Positions 7,908 to 18,081 are shown, counted from the stretch's first letter. The stretch is DNA of 38,714 nt from an uncultured Clostridia bacterium (GCA_947589475.1 CANQBO010000019.1:1-38714); one strand, 5' to 3'. Numbers and translations are program-made. Notes: a model not told the origin generated them from the sequence alone.

Positions 7908-9230
7908 TTATTTGAGGAAGCCTTTGTAGTGCTTCATCATGATCTGCGACTCGAGTTGCTTGTTTATCTCAAGCGCGACGGAGACGACGATGAGCAGTCC
8001 CGTTGCGGAGAAGGAGTTTGCAAGTCCGAGATCGTAGCCGGAATATTGTCCCGAAAGCGCGAGGAAAACGAACGTCGGAATGAGCGAGATCAACATGAGG
8101 AATATCGCGCCGAACAGCGTGATCCTGTTGTTGATCTTCTTGAGGAAGTCGCTCGTCGGTTTGCCCGCTCTTATGCCGGGGATAAAGCCGCCGTACTGTT
8201 GCAAGTTTTTCGACACATCATCGGGGTTGAACTGTATCTGCGCATAGAAGTAGGAGAAGCCGAGGATGAGCAATGCGAGCAATACGTAGTAGACGGGAGT
8301 GCCCGTGCCCATATAGCGCGCATACCATACCGCCGCTTCGCTGTCGGAGAAGAACAGTTGGATGATCATCTGCGGGAACATCAGAAGAGATGAAGCGAAG
8401 ATGATGGGCATGACGCCGCTTCCGTTGACGCGGATGGGGATGTAGGTGGTCTGTCCGCCGTACATCTTGTTGCCCTTGACCTGCTTTGCGTATTGCACCG
8501 TGATCCTGCGCTCCGCTCCGTCCACAAAGACGATGAAAGCGAGTATCGCCACGACCACAAGTATATATCCGATTATGTTCCAGATGTAAGTCCAGTTTTC
8601 GGTGACTTGCTTGAATGCACCCGCGATAGATGTGCCCGCGGTGGCAAGTATGCCGATGAAGATTATGATGGACGTGCCGTTGCCGATGCCGTACTCCGTG
8701 ATACGTTCGCTCAGCCACATGACCATCGTACTGCCCGCGACAAGAATGATGATGGTGATCGCCATTGTGAGTATGGGCGCCGTCGTCGAACCTATCTCAT
8801 AATCGAACAGAGGCACGATGCCTTGGGAATTGTGCCACATGATGACAATGCCTATGGCCTGTATCACGGCAAGTCCTATTGCGACGATACGCGTGATCTG
8901 CGTAAGTTTGTTCCTGCCCTCTTCGCCCTCTTTGGACATTCTTTCGAGTGCCGGTATGACGAGAGTGAGCAGTTGCATGATAATGAATGAATTGATGAAT
9001 GGCAATATTCCGAGCGCAAACAACGTCGCATTCTGCATTGATCCGCCTGTAATAGACGACAGCACCCCGAGGAAGTCGGCGGAGCTGAATGCCCCTTGCA
9101 AAACGCTGATGTTGAGCGAAGGGATAGGGATGTAGCAACCGATTCGGTAGACAAGCACAAGAAGGAGGGTCATCCAGATCTTCCTTCTTATGTCCTTTGT
9201 CTTGAATGCGTTTTTGAGCGTTTCAAACAT
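7908..9230 (-). CDS. secY: protein translocase subunit SecY
   Basis: Channel-forming subunit of the SecYEG translocon in the cytoplasmic membrane. At 440 residues with about ten hydrophobic segments it matches the family. [22 protein letters not shown] is the usual start, SITGGSMQNATLFALGILPFI lies in the TM2 region, and RITVQYAKQVKGNK is the conserved cytoplasmic C4-type stretch. The ATG overlaps the rplO stop by one base (TAATG). Confidence 0.98.
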   Translation of the reverse strand: MFETLKNAFKTKDIRRKIWMTLLLVLVYRIGCYIPIPSLNISVLQGAFSSADFLGVLSSITGGSMQNATLFALGILPFINSFIIMQLLTLVIPALERMSKEGEEGRNKLTQITRIVAIGLAVIQAIGIVIMWHNSQGIVPLFDYEIGSTTAPILTMAITIIILVAGSTMVMWLSERITEYGIGNGTSIIIFIGILATAGTSIAGAFKQVTENWTYIWNIIGYILVVVAILAFIVFVDGAERRITVQYAKQVKGNKMYGGQTTYIPIRVNGSGVMPIIFASSLLMFPQMIIQLFFSDSEAAVWYARYMGTGTPVYYVLLALLILGFSYFYAQIQFNPDDVSKNLQQYGGFIPGIRAGKPTSDFLKKINNRITLFGAIFLMLISLIPTFVFLALSGQYSGYDLGLANSFSATGLLIVVSVALEINKQLESQIMMKHYKGFLK

Positions 9231-9676
9231 TATAGCACCTCAGCCTTTCCGCCTGCCTGCTCGATCTTTTGCTTTGCAGACTCGGTGAATTTGTTTGCCT
9301 TGACGGTAAGGGCGACCTTAAGTTCGCCGTTTCCGAGGATCTTAAGCCCATAGCTTTCGACCTTCTTGACTATGCCGTAAGCGACAAGCTCGTCAATGCC
9401 GACGGTGGCGCCGCTCTCAAAGACGTTGAGCGCCTCGACGTTGACGGTATTGTAGACCTTGGCAAATCTCTTGTTGTTGAAGCCGATCTTGGGCAAACGC
9501 CTTGTCATAGGCATTTGTCCGCCTTCGAAGTTGGGACGGACTCCGCCGCCGCTTCTTGCCCATTGACCCTTGTGTCCGCGCGTGGAGGTCTTGCCCATGC
9601 CGGAGCCGATGCCGCGACCTATCCTCTTTTCGGATGTCCTTGCGCCCTCCGCGGGTTTGAGTTCATGAATTTTCAT
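9230..9676 (-). CDS. rplO: 50S ribosomal protein L15
   Basis: Late-assembly large-subunit protein. It starts [22 protein letters not shown], has the Gly-rich RNA-binding arm ([17 protein letters not shown]) and the [17 protein letters not shown] signature. 148 residues. I start at ATG 9676; a longer frame to 9748 would overlap rpmD. The stop overlaps secY. Confidence 0.97.
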   Translation of the reverse strand: MKIHELKPAEGARTSEKRIGRGIGSGMGKTSTRGHKGQWARSGGGVRPNFEGGQMPMTRRLPKIGFNNKRFAKVYNTVNVEALNVFESGATVGIDELVAYGIVKKVESYGLKILGNGELKVALTVKANKFTESAKQKIEQAGGKAEVL

Positions 9677-9690
9677 AAAGCTTTTCCTCC

Positions 9691-9879
9691 TCAGATTTCC
9701 TCTACCTTGACAAGGTGCACAACTTTTTTGATCTTGCCCTGTATGCAAGCGTCGTTTACAAAAATGTTGCTGTCGCCTATCTTGTGCAGACCCATAGCCT
9801 CAAGATTTACTTTGTGGCACTTGAGCACACCGTTGGGACTTTTTACGAGGGTAACCTTGATCTTATTTTCGTTCGCCAT
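9691..9879 (-). CDS. rpmD: 50S ribosomal protein L30
   Basis: Small large-subunit protein of 62 residues with the L30 fold: [29 protein letters not shown] N-terminal half, then [15 protein letters not shown] at the C-terminus. The region before the last strand (IFVNDACIQ) departs from the common bacterial pattern. It lies between rpsE and rplO, its standard position. Confidence 0.92.
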   Translation of the reverse strand: MANENKIKVTLVKSPNGVLKCHKVNLEAMGLHKIGDSNIFVNDACIQGKIKKVVHLVKVEEI

Positions 9880-9889
9880 AGCTTCCTCC

Positions 9890-10408
9890 TCAATCCGTAG
9901 TGATGTCTACGCCGCGAAGCCTCGCGATCTCGTCCGCGTTTCTGAGGCTCATAAGACCTTGCATGGTCGCCTTTGCGGAGTTGATGGGGTTGTTGGAGCC
10001 GAGTGACTTCGTCCTGATGTCCTTGACTCCCGCGACCTCGAGCACAATACGTACCGCGCCGCCCGCGATAACGCCCGTTCCTTGCTCGGCGGGGAGCAGA
10101 AGCACTTGACCTCTGCCGTACTTGCCTGTCGTCGCATGGGGGATGGTGTTGTCTTTGAGAGAAATTGAGACCATGTTGCGCTTCGCAAGTTTGGAAGCCT
10201 TCTCAATAGCCTCCGAAACCTCAGCCGCTTTGCCCATGCCGAGACCCACTTTGCCCTGTCCGTCGCCGACTACGACAAGCGCGGAAAAGCGCATGTTCCT
10301 GCCGCCCTTGACCGTCTTGGAGACGCGGTTTACGGCGATGAGTTTCTTTTCGAGGCCGTCATTTTCCTCTCTTCTGTTGTCGTTCCTTCTGTCACGATTC
10401 TCTGCCAT
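9890..10408 (-). CDS. rpsE: 30S ribosomal protein S5
   Basis: 30S protein that affects decoding accuracy and helicase activity at the mRNA entry. Domains: double-stranded RNA-binding-like N-terminal part (LIAVNRVSKTVKGGRNMRFSAL) and C-terminal part with GVIAGGAVRIVLEVAGV and SLGSNNPINSAKATMQGL. I choose ATG 10408, which has GGAGGGAG just upstream, over the ATG at 10420 that is itself part of that SD. 172 residues. Confidence 0.96.
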   Translation of the reverse strand: MAENRDRRNDNRREENDGLEKKLIAVNRVSKTVKGGRNMRFSALVVVGDGQGKVGLGMGKAAEVSEAIEKASKLAKRNMVSISLKDNTIPHATTGKYGRGQVLLLPAEQGTGVIAGGAVRIVLEVAGVKDIRTKSLGSNNPINSAKATMQGLMSLRNADEIARLRGVDITTD

Positions 10409-10419
10409 AACTCCCTCCA

Positions 10420-10788
10420 TTAAAACTTCAGTCCGGCTTCTCTTGCGCCGTCCGCCAAAGCTTGAACTCTGCCTGTGTACAGATAGCCGCCTCTGTCAAA
10501 CACGACCTCGGTGATGCCGAGTTCGAGCGCCTTCTTTGCGACTGCCTCGCCAACTTTCTTTGCGGCTTCCGTCTTTGTAAGACCCGCGACATCAGCCGCG
10601 ATGCTCTTTTCAACGGTGCTCGCGGCGCAGAGGGTGTGCCCCTTCACGTCGTCGATGAGTTGAGCGTAGATGTGATTTGTGCTTCTGTACACGCTGAGAC
10701 GAGGACGCTGCTCCGTGCCGCTTATCTTTTTGCGCACTCTCGCGTGACGGATAACTCTGTCTTGATTCTTATCTATCTTTTTAATCAT
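10420..10788 (-). CDS. rplR: 50S ribosomal protein L18
   Basis: Binds 5S rRNA and attaches it to the large subunit. Motifs: [23 protein letters not shown], then HIYAQLIDD, and C-terminal [24 protein letters not shown]. 122 residues from ATG 10788, which is 6 nt from GAGGTG; an in-frame GTG at 10797 lies within that SD and is less likely. Confidence 0.96.
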   Translation of the reverse strand: MIKKIDKNQDRVIRHARVRKKISGTEQRPRLSVYRSTNHIYAQLIDDVKGHTLCAASTVEKSIAADVAGLTKTEAAKKVGEAVAKKALELGITEVVFDRGGYLYTGRVQALADGAREAGLKF

Positions 10789-10800
10789 AATTGCCACCTC

Positions 10801-11343
10801 TTACTTCGTCGCTCTCTTGCCGACCTTCTTGACGACGGTCTCGTCCTTATAGTGGAAACCGTAGTTGTGGTATGGCTCGACAGGTTTAATAGCCTTTATC
10901 GTCGCGGCTGTCTGACCGACGAGTTGACGGTCTATGCCCTTGACGACGATCTCGAGCGGGGCGGGCTGCGCGAAGGTTATGCCCTCGGGAGCGGTAAACT
11001 CGACGGGATGAGAAAAACCTATGTTCATCGTGAGCTTGTTGTTGCCCGTGAGGGTGATCTTGAAGCCGACGCCCGCGACGATAAGCGACTTCTCAAAGCC
11101 CTTTGTCACGCCGACCACCATGTTGTGGATGAGCGCGCGGTAGAGACCGTGAAGGGCGCGATGATCTTTGTCGTCGGAATGACGCTTGCAGACGATGTGC
11201 CCTTCCTCGAGCACGACGTCTATGGACTTGTCCACTTTTTGAGTGAGGGTGCCTAAGGGTCCCTTCACCGTGATGAGGTTGTCCGTGTTGTCAAAGGTGA
11301 CGCCTGCGGGTATAGCTATTGGTGCTCTTCCTATTCTTGACAT
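10801..11343 (-). CDS. rplF: 50S ribosomal protein L6
   Basis: Large-subunit protein near the factor-binding site. MSRIGRAPIAIPAGV start, two repeated alpha/beta domains and the KGIDRQLVGQTAATIKAIKPVEPYHNYG signature with a modified basic tail. 180 residues. GGAGG precedes the ATG; gaps to rpsH and rplR are 11 and 12 nt. Confidence 0.97.
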   Translation of the reverse strand: MSRIGRAPIAIPAGVTFDNTDNLITVKGPLGTLTQKVDKSIDVVLEEGHIVCKRHSDDKDHRALHGLYRALIHNMVVGVTKGFEKSLIVAGVGFKITLTGNNKLTMNIGFSHPVEFTAPEGITFAQPAPLEIVVKGIDRQLVGQTAATIKAIKPVEPYHNYGFHYKDETVVKKVGKRATK

Positions 11344-11354
11344 AACGCGCCTCC

Positions 11355-11750
11355 TTACCAGATGTAGGCGAGCACTTCGCCGCCGACATGTTTTGCTCTC
11401 GCTTCCTTATCGGTGAGGATGCCCTGAGATGTGGAAAGAATGGCAATGCCCATTCCGCCCAAAACCTTCGGGATGTCATCGACGCCTGCGTAAACGCGCA
11501 AGCCGGGAGTGGAAACTCTCTTGAGGCCCGTAACGACCTTCTGGTTTTTGTTGGGAGCATACTTGAGCGTGATCGTAATGGTGTTTTGCACCTCGCCGTC
11601 CACGATCTCATAGCCCTTGATGTAACCTTCTCTCAAAAGAATGTCCGCGATCGCGACCTTGATCTTGCTTGCGGGGACATCGACTGTCTCGTGCTTTGCG
11701 GTCAAGGCATTTCTTATTCTTGTAAGCATATCTGCAATGGGATCTGTCAT
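11355..11750 (-). CDS. rpsH: 30S ribosomal protein S8
   Basis: Primary 16S rRNA-binding protein; in E. coli it represses the spc operon. [15 protein letters not shown] start and the C-terminal [31 protein letters not shown] signature are clear. 131 residues, tightly packed between rpsN and rplF. Confidence 0.97.
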   Translation of the reverse strand: MTDPIADMLTRIRNALTAKHETVDVPASKIKVAIADILLREGYIKGYEIVDGEVQNTITITLKYAPNKNQKVVTGLKRVSTPGLRVYAGVDDIPKVLGGMGIAILSTSQGILTDKEARAKHVGGEVLAYIW

Positions 11751-11760
11751 AATTTCCTCC

Positions 11761-11946
11761 TTACCAGCTGGCTTTCTTCACGCCGGGAAGCTCGCCCTTA
11801 TAGGCAAGATTGCGGAAACAGACTCTGCAGATCCCGTACTTTCTGAGTACGGCATGCGGACGTCCGCAAATGCGGCAACGAGTATACTCGCGCGTCGAAT
11901 ACTTTTGCGGTCTTTGTTGCTTGATCTTCATTGAAGTTTTGGCCAT
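11761..11946 (-). CDS. rpsN: 30S ribosomal protein S14 type Z
   Basis: 61-residue zinc form of S14. [21 protein letters not shown] supplies the four cysteines, and the protein ends in [10 protein letters not shown]. It lies between rplE (8-nt gap) and rpsH (10-nt gap), the usual spc-operon position. This zinc form is typical of Firmicutes. Confidence 0.97.
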   Translation of the reverse strand: MAKTSMKIKQQRPQKYSTREYTRCRICGRPHAVLRKYGICRVCFRNLAYKGELPGVKKASW

Positions 11947-11954
11947 AGTTCACC

Positions 11955-12560
11955 TCACTTTGCAAAAGGCATGCCCAGAAGCTTCAAAAGCTCGCGTGCC
12001 TCTTCGTCCGTCTTTGCGGTGGTCACGATGCAAATATCGAAACCGCGCACTTTTTCCACCTTGTCAAACTCGATCTCGGGGAAAATGAGCTGTTCCTTGA
12101 CGCCTATCGCATAGTTGCCTCTGCCGTCGAAGGACTTTGCGGAAATGCCGCGGAAGTCTCTGACGCGCGGGAGCGCGATAGAAATGAATTTGTCGAGGAA
12201 GTCATACATTCTTGTGCCGCGAAGCGTCACCTTTGCGCCTACATTCATGCCCTCTCTGACCTTGAAGTTTGCGACGGACTTTCTTGCCTTTGTGATGACG
12301 GGCTTTTGACCTGCGATCTGCTTCAGCTCCTCGACGGCGAGTTGCAACGACTTGCTGTTGTCCTTGCAATCGCCCAGACCCATGTTGAGCACTATCTTCT
12401 CAAGACGGGGGACCTCGTTGATGTTCTTGTAGCCGAAGCGTTTGATGAGAGCCGGCACAACCTCTTCGGTGTACTGCTTTCTCAAGCGATATCTTTCGGC
12501 ATTACCAGCACTGAGATCGGTTGCAGGTGCGTTTGCAACCTGATTTTCCTTTTTTGCCAC
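11955..12560 (-). CDS. rplE: 50S ribosomal protein L5
   Basis: Binds 5S rRNA and contacts P-site tRNA. Core motifs: [40 protein letters not shown], and [20 protein letters not shown]. The 201-residue product has about 20 extra N-terminal residues (Ala/Asn-rich, low complexity) before the family start; they are in frame and preceded by the SD, so I keep them. Confidence 0.96.
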   Translation of the reverse strand: MAKKENQVANAPATDLSAGNAERYRLRKQYTEEVVPALIKRFGYKNINEVPRLEKIVLNMGLGDCKDNSKSLQLAVEELKQIAGQKPVITKARKSVANFKVREGMNVGAKVTLRGTRMYDFLDKFISIALPRVRDFRGISAKSFDGRGNYAIGVKEQLIFPEIEFDKVEKVRGFDICIVTTAKTDEEARELLKLLGMPFAK

Positions 12561-12578
12561 GATATTACCTCCGATTTA

Positions 12579-12992
12579 TCAGTCTTTCTTAGACTCTTTT
12601 TTTGTCTTTTCCGTCTTCTTCTTCGCGACCTTTCTTGCCGCTTTCTTGGCGGATTGTTTCTTTTCGTCGAGGGCTATGCCGCACTTGGGGCAGACGCGCA
12701 CGGACTTTTGCTTGCCGTTGACGTCTCTAAGCTCATGCTTGACCCTGATCGCCGCGCCGCATCCCGAGCAGATGTGCATGACGTTGGACACGTCTATGGT
12801 GCCCTCTTGCTCGATAATGCCGCCTCTTTCCTGAGCGTTTCTGGGCTTCCTGCTCTTGTGAACGAGATTTACGCCCTCAACATAAATTCTGCCGCTCGCG
12901 GTGTTGACCTTGAGCACTTTGCCGACCTTGCCCTTGTCCTTGCCGGTGATGACGACGACGTTGTCGCCCTTCTTGACGCTGTAATTTGCCAT
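12579..12992 (-). CDS. rplX: 50S ribosomal protein L24 with zinc ribbon and Lys-rich tail
   Basis: Assembly initiator of the large subunit. An N-terminal KOW motif ([20 protein letters not shown]) is followed by CSGCG and CPKCG pairs, a zinc-ribbon form seen in some Firmicutes. After residue 105 comes a tail of about 30 residues made largely of Lys, Ala and Glu, so the protein is 137 residues against the usual 100-105. Start at ATG 12992 with GGAGG upstream; the longer frame to 13025 overlaps rplN. Confidence 0.95.
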   Translation of the reverse strand: MANYSVKKGDNVVVITGKDKGKVGKVLKVNTASGRIYVEGVNLVHKSRKPRNAQERGGIIEQEGTIDVSNVMHICSGCGAAIRVKHELRDVNGKQKSVRVCPKCGIALDEKKQSAKKAARKVAKKKTEKTKKESKKD

Positions 12993-13005
12993 TTTTCCGT
13001 CCTCC

Positions 13006-13374
13006 TTACAGAACTTCGGGCGCAAGAGAAATTATCTTTGTATATTCCTTCTCGCGAAGCTCTCTTGCGATGGGCCCGAAAATACGGGTGCCCACGGGGT
13101 CCTTCTGAGCGTTGATGATGACTGCCGCATTGTCGTCGAACTTGATGTAGCTGCCGTCCTCGCGTTGCAGACCGAACTGCGTGCGGACGATGACCGCCTT
13201 GACGACGTCGCCTTTCTTGACCTTGCCGCCCGGTATGGCAGATTTCACGGACGCGACTATGACGTCGCCGATGTTTCCGCTTCTTCTGAATGAACCGCCC
13301 AGAACTCTGATGCACATAATTTCCTTGGCTCCGCTGTTATCCGCAACTTTGAGCCAGCTTAACGGTTGAATCAT
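13006..13374 (-). CDS. rplN: 50S ribosomal protein L14
   Basis: Large-subunit protein at the subunit interface that forms bridge B8. [19 protein letters not shown] start, VVRTQ-like [28 protein letters not shown] core, and [28 protein letters not shown] end. 122 residues, exactly the family length. SD GGAGGG lies 4-5 nt upstream. Confidence 0.98.
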   Translation of the reverse strand: MIQPLSWLKVADNSGAKEIMCIRVLGGSFRRSGNIGDVIVASVKSAIPGGKVKKGDVVKAVIVRTQFGLQREDGSYIKFDDNAAVIINAQKDPVGTRIFGPIARELREKEYTKIISLAPEVL

Positions 13375-13386
13375 ACTGCCCTCCGA

Positions 13387-13644
13387 TCACTTTGCCTTCT
13401 CGATGATCTCGACAAGTCTCCAGCACTTGTCCTTTGACAAAGGACGAGTCTCTGCGATGCGCACCTTGTCGCCAATGCCACACTCGTTGTTTTCGTCGTG
13501 TGCCTTGCACTTCTTGGTACGGCTGACTATTTTCTTGTAAAGGGGGTGCTTGACGCGCTCGCTTATGGCGACGACTATGGTCTTGTCCATCTTGTCGCTG
13601 ACGACGATCCCCACTCTTTCTTTCCTAAGATTTCTCTCTTCCAT
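13387..13644 (-). CDS. rpsQ: 30S ribosomal protein S17
   Basis: Primary 16S rRNA-binding OB-fold protein, 85 residues. The pattern [19 protein letters not shown], followed by [13 protein letters not shown] and [26 protein letters not shown], is the standard signature. Gaps of 12 nt on each side. Confidence 0.97.
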   Translation of the reverse strand: MEERNLRKERVGIVVSDKMDKTIVVAISERVKHPLYKKIVSRTKKCKAHDENNECGIGDKVRIAETRPLSKDKCWRLVEIIEKAK

Positions 13645-13656
13645 AATTCCCTCCGA

Positions 13657-13872
13657 TTAGCCCTTCTGCTCGGCTTTAGCGCGGGCAAGCTCTCTTTGAC
13701 GGATGACCGTCTTGACGCGGGCAATGTCACGCCTTGTAGTCACAAGGACCTGCGGATTGCTGAGCTGATTGGTGGCATGCTTGAAGCGAAGGAAGAAAAG
13801 CTCCGACTTCAATTCGTTGAGCTTTGTCTGAAGCTCTTGATCTGTCATTTCCAAAACCTGCTTAGATTTCAT
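13657..13872 (-). CDS. rpmC: 50S ribosomal protein L29
   Basis: Two-helix protein at the exit tunnel where chaperones and SRP dock. 71 residues with the [22 protein letters not shown] pattern and a second helix containing [16 protein letters not shown]. The ATG overlaps the rplP stop by 4 nt. Confidence 0.95.
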   Translation of the reverse strand: MKSKQVLEMTDQELQTKLNELKSELFFLRFKHATNQLSNPQVLVTTRRDIARVKTVIRQRELARAKAEQKG

Positions 13873-14306
13873 TGTTCACCGCCTTCGGCGCCGTTCACAT
13901 CCTCTGCCTTGACAAACTTGCACTTGACGGGAAGCTTGTTTGCGGCGAGACGAAGCGCCTCTCTTGCTATTGATTCGTCGATGCCCGCGATCTCAAACAT
14001 CACGCGGCCCGGCTTTACCACTGCGACCCAGTATTCGGGTGCGCCCTTACCTGAACCCATACGAGTGCCGGCAGGTCTTTGCGTCACGGGCTTGTGAGGG
14101 AAGATGTCCACCCACACCTGTCCGCCGCGGCGGATATATCTTGTCATTGCGACACGCGCTGCTTCTATTTGATTGGAGGTGATCCAACCCGGCTCCGTCG
14201 CCATGAGACCGAATTCGCCGTATGCCACGGTGTTGCCTCTCATAGCCTTGCCTTTCATTCTGCCACGCATTTGACGGCGTCTCTTGACGCGTTTAGGCAT
14301 TAACAT
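13869..14306 (-). CDS. rplP: 50S ribosomal protein L16
   Basis: Large-subunit protein near the A site and peptidyl-transferase centre. [19 protein letters not shown] start, [25 protein letters not shown] and [20 protein letters not shown] are diagnostic. 145 residues. Of the two ATGs (14306, 14300) the first sits 9 nt from GGAGG and overlaps the rpsC stop by one base. Confidence 0.97.
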   Translation of the reverse strand: MLMPKRVKRRRQMRGRMKGKAMRGNTVAYGEFGLMATEPGWITSNQIEAARVAMTRYIRRGGQVWVDIFPHKPVTQRPAGTRMGSGKGAPEYWVAVVKPGRVMFEIAGIDESIAREALRLAANKLPVKCKFVKAEDVNGAEGGEQ

Positions 14307-14977
14307 TATTGATTTCCTCCTTCAAGTGGATTGTTGCCGAGCACTTCGCCCTTGTAGATCCACACCTTGACGCCGATCGCGCCGAAGGTCGTGTTGGCTG
14401 TCGCTACACCGTAGTCGATGTCCGCTCTCAGGGTCTGAAGAGGAATTGAACCCTCTCTGTATTGCTCGCTTCTTGCGATCTCCGCTCCGTCAAGGCGTCC
14501 GCTGACCATAGTCTTGATGCCCTTTGCGCCCGCTTTGATCGCCTTGCTCATAGCCTGCTTCATGCTGCGACGGAAGCTTCCGCGCGCCTCGAGTTGCTTT
14601 GCGATGTTCTCCGCGACAAGCTGTGCGTCCGCGTCCGGATGTTGCACTTCCATGATGTTTATGCTGACCTGTCTCTTCGTCGCCTCGGCGCTTATGAGCT
14701 TGTCTATCTCCGCCTTGATCTCCGCGACCCCCGCGCCCGCCTTGCCGATGAGCGTTGCGGGTCTGCCCGAGTAGATTCCGATGATGACCTTGTTTGCGGC
14801 TCTCTCTATAGTTATCTTCGAGATCGTGCTGTCATAATACTTCTTTTTGATGAACTTGCGGATCTTGTTGTCCTCGACGATGTTGTCCGCAAAGTGCGCC
14901 TTGTCAGCATACCACTTTGAATTCCAGCCCTTGATGACGCCTGTCCTCAGTCCGTTTGGATCGACTTTCTGTCCCAT
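14306..14977 (-). CDS. rpsC: 30S ribosomal protein S3
   Basis: mRNA-entry protein of the 30S head. [24 protein letters not shown] start, type II KH domain around 60-110 ([19 protein letters not shown]), and C-terminal [22 protein letters not shown] with [25 protein letters not shown]. 223 residues. Gap to rplV 13 nt; overlaps rplP by one base. Confidence 0.98.
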   Translation of the reverse strand: MGQKVDPNGLRTGVIKGWNSKWYADKAHFADNIVEDNKIRKFIKKKYYDSTISKITIERAANKVIIGIYSGRPATLIGKAGAGVAEIKAEIDKLISAEATKRQVSINIMEVQHPDADAQLVAENIAKQLEARGSFRRSMKQAMSKAIKAGAKGIKTMVSGRLDGAEIARSEQYREGSIPLQTLRADIDYGVATANTTFGAIGVKVWIYKGEVLGNNPLEGGNQ

Positions 14978-14990
14978 TCAGTATACCTCC

Positions 14991-15380
14991 TTACGCTTGT
15001 TTGCTGTCGAGCACGACAGTGATGTGGCTTGTTCTCTTGTTGATGCGATACGCTCTGCCCTTCGAGACTGCCTGTATGCGTTTGAGGGTGGGACCCTCGT
15101 TTGCATAGCACTCCGCGATGTAAAGATCGTCTCTCACAAGGTTTTGATTGTTCTCCGCGTTGGCGGCGGCGCTGTTGACAAGTTTGATGAGCACTTCGCT
15201 TGCCGCCTTGGGAGTATTCTCGAGGATGGCGATGGCTTCATTGACGGGCTTGCCCTTGATTATGTTCAGCACCACTCTGACCTTAAAGGGAGAAATTCTG
15301 ATGAACTTTGCGGTCGCATGCGGTCTCTTGTCCGCAAGGCTCTCGCGCAGCTGTGACTTTTGCTTACTTCTTGTAGCCAT
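14991..15380 (-). CDS. rplV: 50S ribosomal protein L22
   Basis: Lines the exit tunnel; its beta-hairpin affects macrolide binding. From ATG 15380 (GGAGGAAGATT upstream): MATRSKQKSQLRESLADKR, then AKFIRISPFKVRVVLNIIKGK, ending SHITVVLDSKQA. 129 residues. A longer frame to 15503 overlaps rpsS and is rejected. It has about 20 residues more at the N-terminus than the shortest homologues. Confidence 0.95.
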   Translation of the reverse strand: MATRSKQKSQLRESLADKRPHATAKFIRISPFKVRVVLNIIKGKPVNEAIAILENTPKAASEVLIKLVNSAAANAENNQNLVRDDLYIAECYANEGPTLKRIQAVSKGRAYRINKRTSHITVVLDSKQA

Positions 15381-15393
15381 AATCTTCCTCCTC

Positions 15394-15672
15394 TTATTTG
15401 CCCGAGGTCGTCTTTGACCCTGCGTGACCTCTGAAGGTGCGGGTGGGTGCGAACTCGCCGAGCTTGCATCCGACCATATCCTCCGTGATGTACACGGGCA
15501 CATGCTGTTTGCCGTTGTGCACCGCGATCGTGTGACCGACCATCTCGGGGAAGATCGTCGAGCTTCTTGACCACGTCTTTATCGACTGCCTCTCGCCCGA
15601 CTCGTTCATGGCGATTATCCTTTTCATAAGGCGCTCCTCAACATAGGGGCCTTTTTTTACACTTCTACTCAT
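15394..15672 (-). CDS. rpsS: 30S ribosomal protein S19
   Basis: 30S head protein that pairs with S13. [19 protein letters not shown] start and [38 protein letters not shown] core. 92 residues, standard length. Gaps of 12-13 nt to rplB and rplV. Confidence 0.98.
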   Translation of the reverse strand: MSRSVKKGPYVEERLMKRIIAMNESGERQSIKTWSRSSTIFPEMVGHTIAVHNGKQHVPVYITEDMVGCKLGEFAPTRTFRGHAGSKTTSGK

Positions 15673-15684
15673 TTTACCCTCCGA

Positions 15685-16512
15685 TTAGTTCACACGCTTG
15701 ATGATGAACTTGCTTGAAGCATTCTTCTTCTTTCTTGTCTTATAGCCGAGAGCGGGCTTGCCCCACGGAGTAACGGGAGAAGGCATACCGACAGGGGACT
15801 TGCCTTCGCCGCCGCCGTGCGGGTGATCGTTCGGGTTCATGACGACGCCGCGGACGGTGGGCCTTGTGCCCATGTGACGGGTCTTGCCCGCCTTGCCCAC
15901 GCGCACGATCTCATGATCGAGATTGCCGACCTGACCTATCGTGGCTCTGCAGACGATGAGAATGTATCTCATCTCGCCGCTGGGCATACGCACGATGGCG
16001 TATTTGCCCTCTTTCGCCATAAGTTGCGCCGCGTTGCCAGCCGCTCTCGCGATGACGCCGCCCTTGCCGGGTTGAAGCTCTATATTGTGGATCATAGTGC
16101 CGACGGGAATGGCGCTGAGAGGCAATGCGTTGCCGACCTTGATGTCCGCGTTGGGACCGCTTTCGAGCACGTCGCCCACGTTGAGGCCGAGAGGCGCAAG
16201 AATGTATGCCTTCTCGCCGTCCGCATAGTGCAAAAGCGCGATGTTTGCGGAACGATTTGGATCGTACTCTATCGTCGCGACCTTTGCGGGAATGCCGTCC
16301 TTAAGGCGCTTGTAGTCGATGACGCGGTACTTCGTGCGGTTGCCGCCTCCGATGTGACGTACTGTGATCTTGCCCTGCGCATTTCTGCCGCCCGATTTCG
16401 AAAGAGGTCTGAGCAAAGAGCGTTCGGGAGTAGTGCAAGTGATCTCTTCATACGCGGATACCGTCATAAAACGGCGCGCGGGAGATGTCGGTTTATATTT
16501 CTTAATAGCCAT
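15685..16512 (-). CDS. rplB: 50S ribosomal protein L2
   Basis: Essential for subunit association and peptidyl-transferase assembly. [17 protein letters not shown] start, [19 protein letters not shown], and the C-terminal [21 protein letters not shown] with the conserved His of the catalytic region. 275 residues, family length. Confidence 0.98.
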   Translation of the reverse strand: MAIKKYKPTSPARRFMTVSAYEEITCTTPERSLLRPLSKSGGRNAQGKITVRHIGGGNRTKYRVIDYKRLKDGIPAKVATIEYDPNRSANIALLHYADGEKAYILAPLGLNVGDVLESGPNADIKVGNALPLSAIPVGTMIHNIELQPGKGGVIARAAGNAAQLMAKEGKYAIVRMPSGEMRYILIVCRATIGQVGNLDHEIVRVGKAGKTRHMGTRPTVRGVVMNPNDHPHGGGEGKSPVGMPSPVTPWGKPALGYKTRKKKNASSKFIIKRVN

Positions 16513-16524
16513 ATTCTGCCTCCC

Positions 16525-16815
16525 TTATGCCAAGCTCTCGAAGAACTCGATCGCCTTGCTGTCCTCCGTGAGAGTCACGATCGCCTTTTTGTAGGCGGAG
16601 CGACGGCCCTCGTTTCTGCCCATTCTCTTGAGCTTGCCGTCATAGTTGGACGTGTTGACCTTTTTGACCTTTACTCCGAAGATCTTTTCGACCGCGGCTT
16701 TGATCTGAGTCTTTGTCGCGCTCTTCAAGACCTTGAAAGCGTACTTTTTGACGGGAATGCCGTCATAGCTCTTCTCGGAAAGGATAGGCTCTAAAATGAT
16801 GTCGTATGCTGTCAT
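16525..16815 (-). CDS. rplW: 50S ribosomal protein L23
   Basis: Exit-tunnel protein and docking site for trigger factor and SRP. From ATG 16815: [20 protein letters not shown], then [32 protein letters not shown] and the [17 protein letters not shown] end. 96 residues. The ATG overlaps the rplD stop by 4 nt; the longer frame to 16911 is out of family and overlaps rplD. Confidence 0.96.
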   Translation of the reverse strand: MTAYDIILEPILSEKSYDGIPVKKYAFKVLKSATKTQIKAAVEKIFGVKVKKVNTSNYDGKLKRMGRNEGRRSAYKKAIVTLTEDSKAIEFFESLA

Positions 16816-17432
16816 TGTGCGTCCTCCTCCAAAGTGTGTATAGCGTCGACGGTGAGGACGAGGTTCTTCGTGGCGACGATGTCGTACACGTTGAGCTGTC
16901 TCGACTCGCAAACGCTGACCGTAGGAATGTTTCTTGATGCCTGCACCGCGGCGGGATAATAGTCGCCGAGCACAAACAGCACCTTTCCGTCAAGCGACAG
17001 CGCTTTGACGGCGCCCGCCACGAGCTTCGTCTTTGCCTCGGCAAGCTCGAACTTGTCGATGACGGTGACTTCGCCCTGACGAAGTTTCTGAGAAAGCGCG
17101 CTGTAGAGAGCGGCTCTCTTCATATTCTTGTTGATTTTTTGAGAAAAATCTCTGGGTTTTTTTGCGAACACCACGCCGCCGCCTACGAATTGAGGAGCGA
17201 CGATGGAGCCTTGACGCGCACGACCCGTACCCTTCTGACGATAAGGCTTGCAGCCGCCGCCGCGAACTTCCGTACGAGTGAGCGCCGCATGCGTGCCCTG
17301 ACGCTTGTTTGCGAGTTGCGCCACTACCACCTGGTGAATGAGAGGCTCATTGTAGTCGCAAGCGAAAAGGGAATCGTTCATTTCGATTGTGCCGACCTTT
17401 TTGCCGGCGAGATTCAAAACATCCTGCTTCAT
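16812..17432 (-). CDS. rplD: 50S ribosomal protein L4
   Basis: Exit-tunnel protein; in gamma-proteobacteria it also represses the S10 operon, a role not shown here. [33 protein letters not shown] is the tunnel-loop signature at about 45-78, followed by [19 protein letters not shown]. 206 residues. It lies 13 nt after rplC. Confidence 0.97.
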   Translation of the reverse strand: MKQDVLNLAGKKVGTIEMNDSLFACDYNEPLIHQVVVAQLANKRQGTHAALTRTEVRGGGCKPYRQKGTGRARQGSIVAPQFVGGGVVFAKKPRDFSQKINKNMKRAALYSALSQKLRQGEVTVIDKFELAEAKTKLVAGAVKALSLDGKVLFVLGDYYPAAVQASRNIPTVSVCESRQLNVYDIVATKNLVLTVDAIHTLEEDAQ

Positions 17433-17445
17433 ATTCTACCTCCGC

Positions 17446-18081
17446 TCAGCCCTTGACGGACTCCTTGACGACGACCACTCCGCCCTTCGGACCGGGGACT
17501 GCGCCCTTGACGAGGAGCAGATTTCTGCTCTTGTCAACTCTGACGACGGTGAGGTTTTGCACTGTGACCTGCTCATGTCCCCACTGTCCTGCCATATGCT
17601 TGTTTTTGAACACTCTCGACGGAGAGGAGCAAGCGCCCATAGAACCGGGATGACGGTGAATGGGACCGGTGCCGTGCGTCATGGAGCCGATGCGTTGAGA
17701 GTTCCACCTCTGTATAACGCCCGAAAATCCATGACCCTTAGAAGTGCCGGTGACGTCCACTTTGTCGCCTTCGCCGAAGATGTCGCAGGTCAGTTCCTGT
17801 CCAAGCGTATAGCTTGCGCAGTTTGCGAGTCTCAGCTCACGCAGATACTTTTTGGGCGCCACGCCCGCCTTCTTATAGTGGCCGGCGACGGGTCTTGTGA
17901 CCCTTGTCTCCTTGACGGTGCCGAAGCCGACTTGTATCGCTTCATAGCCGTCATTCTCCTTTGTCTTGATCTGCACCACGGGGCAGGGACCTGCTTCGAG
18001 CACTGTGACGGGGATCACCTTGCCCTCCTTGGTAAAGACCTGGCTCATGCCTATTTTCTTTGCGATGATTGCTTTATCCAT
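17446..18081 (-). CDS. rplC: 50S ribosomal protein L3
   Basis: Early-assembly protein reaching into the peptidyl-transferase region. DKAIIAKKIGMSQVFTKEG start and GTSKGHGFSGVIQRWNSQRIGSMTHGT loop with the HRHPGSMGACSSPSRVFKNKHMAG stretch are diagnostic. 211 residues. It follows rpsJ after 32 nt with an AGGAGGGTGATC SD. Confidence 0.98.
   Translation of the reverse strand: MDKAIIAKKIGMSQVFTKEGKVIPVTVLEAGPCPVVQIKTKENDGYEAIQVGFGTVKETRVTRPVAGHYKKAGVAPKKYLRELRLANCASYTLGQELTCDIFGEGDKVDVTGTSKGHGFSGVIQRWNSQRIGSMTHGTGPIHRHPGSMGACSSPSRVFKNKHMAGQWGHEQVTVQNLTVVRVDKSRNLLLVKGAVPGPKGGVVVVKESVKG

Noticed and set aside
15817..16794. 325-codon plus-strand frame across rplB and rplW
   Set aside because: Runs antisense to two certain ribosomal genes; no motif.
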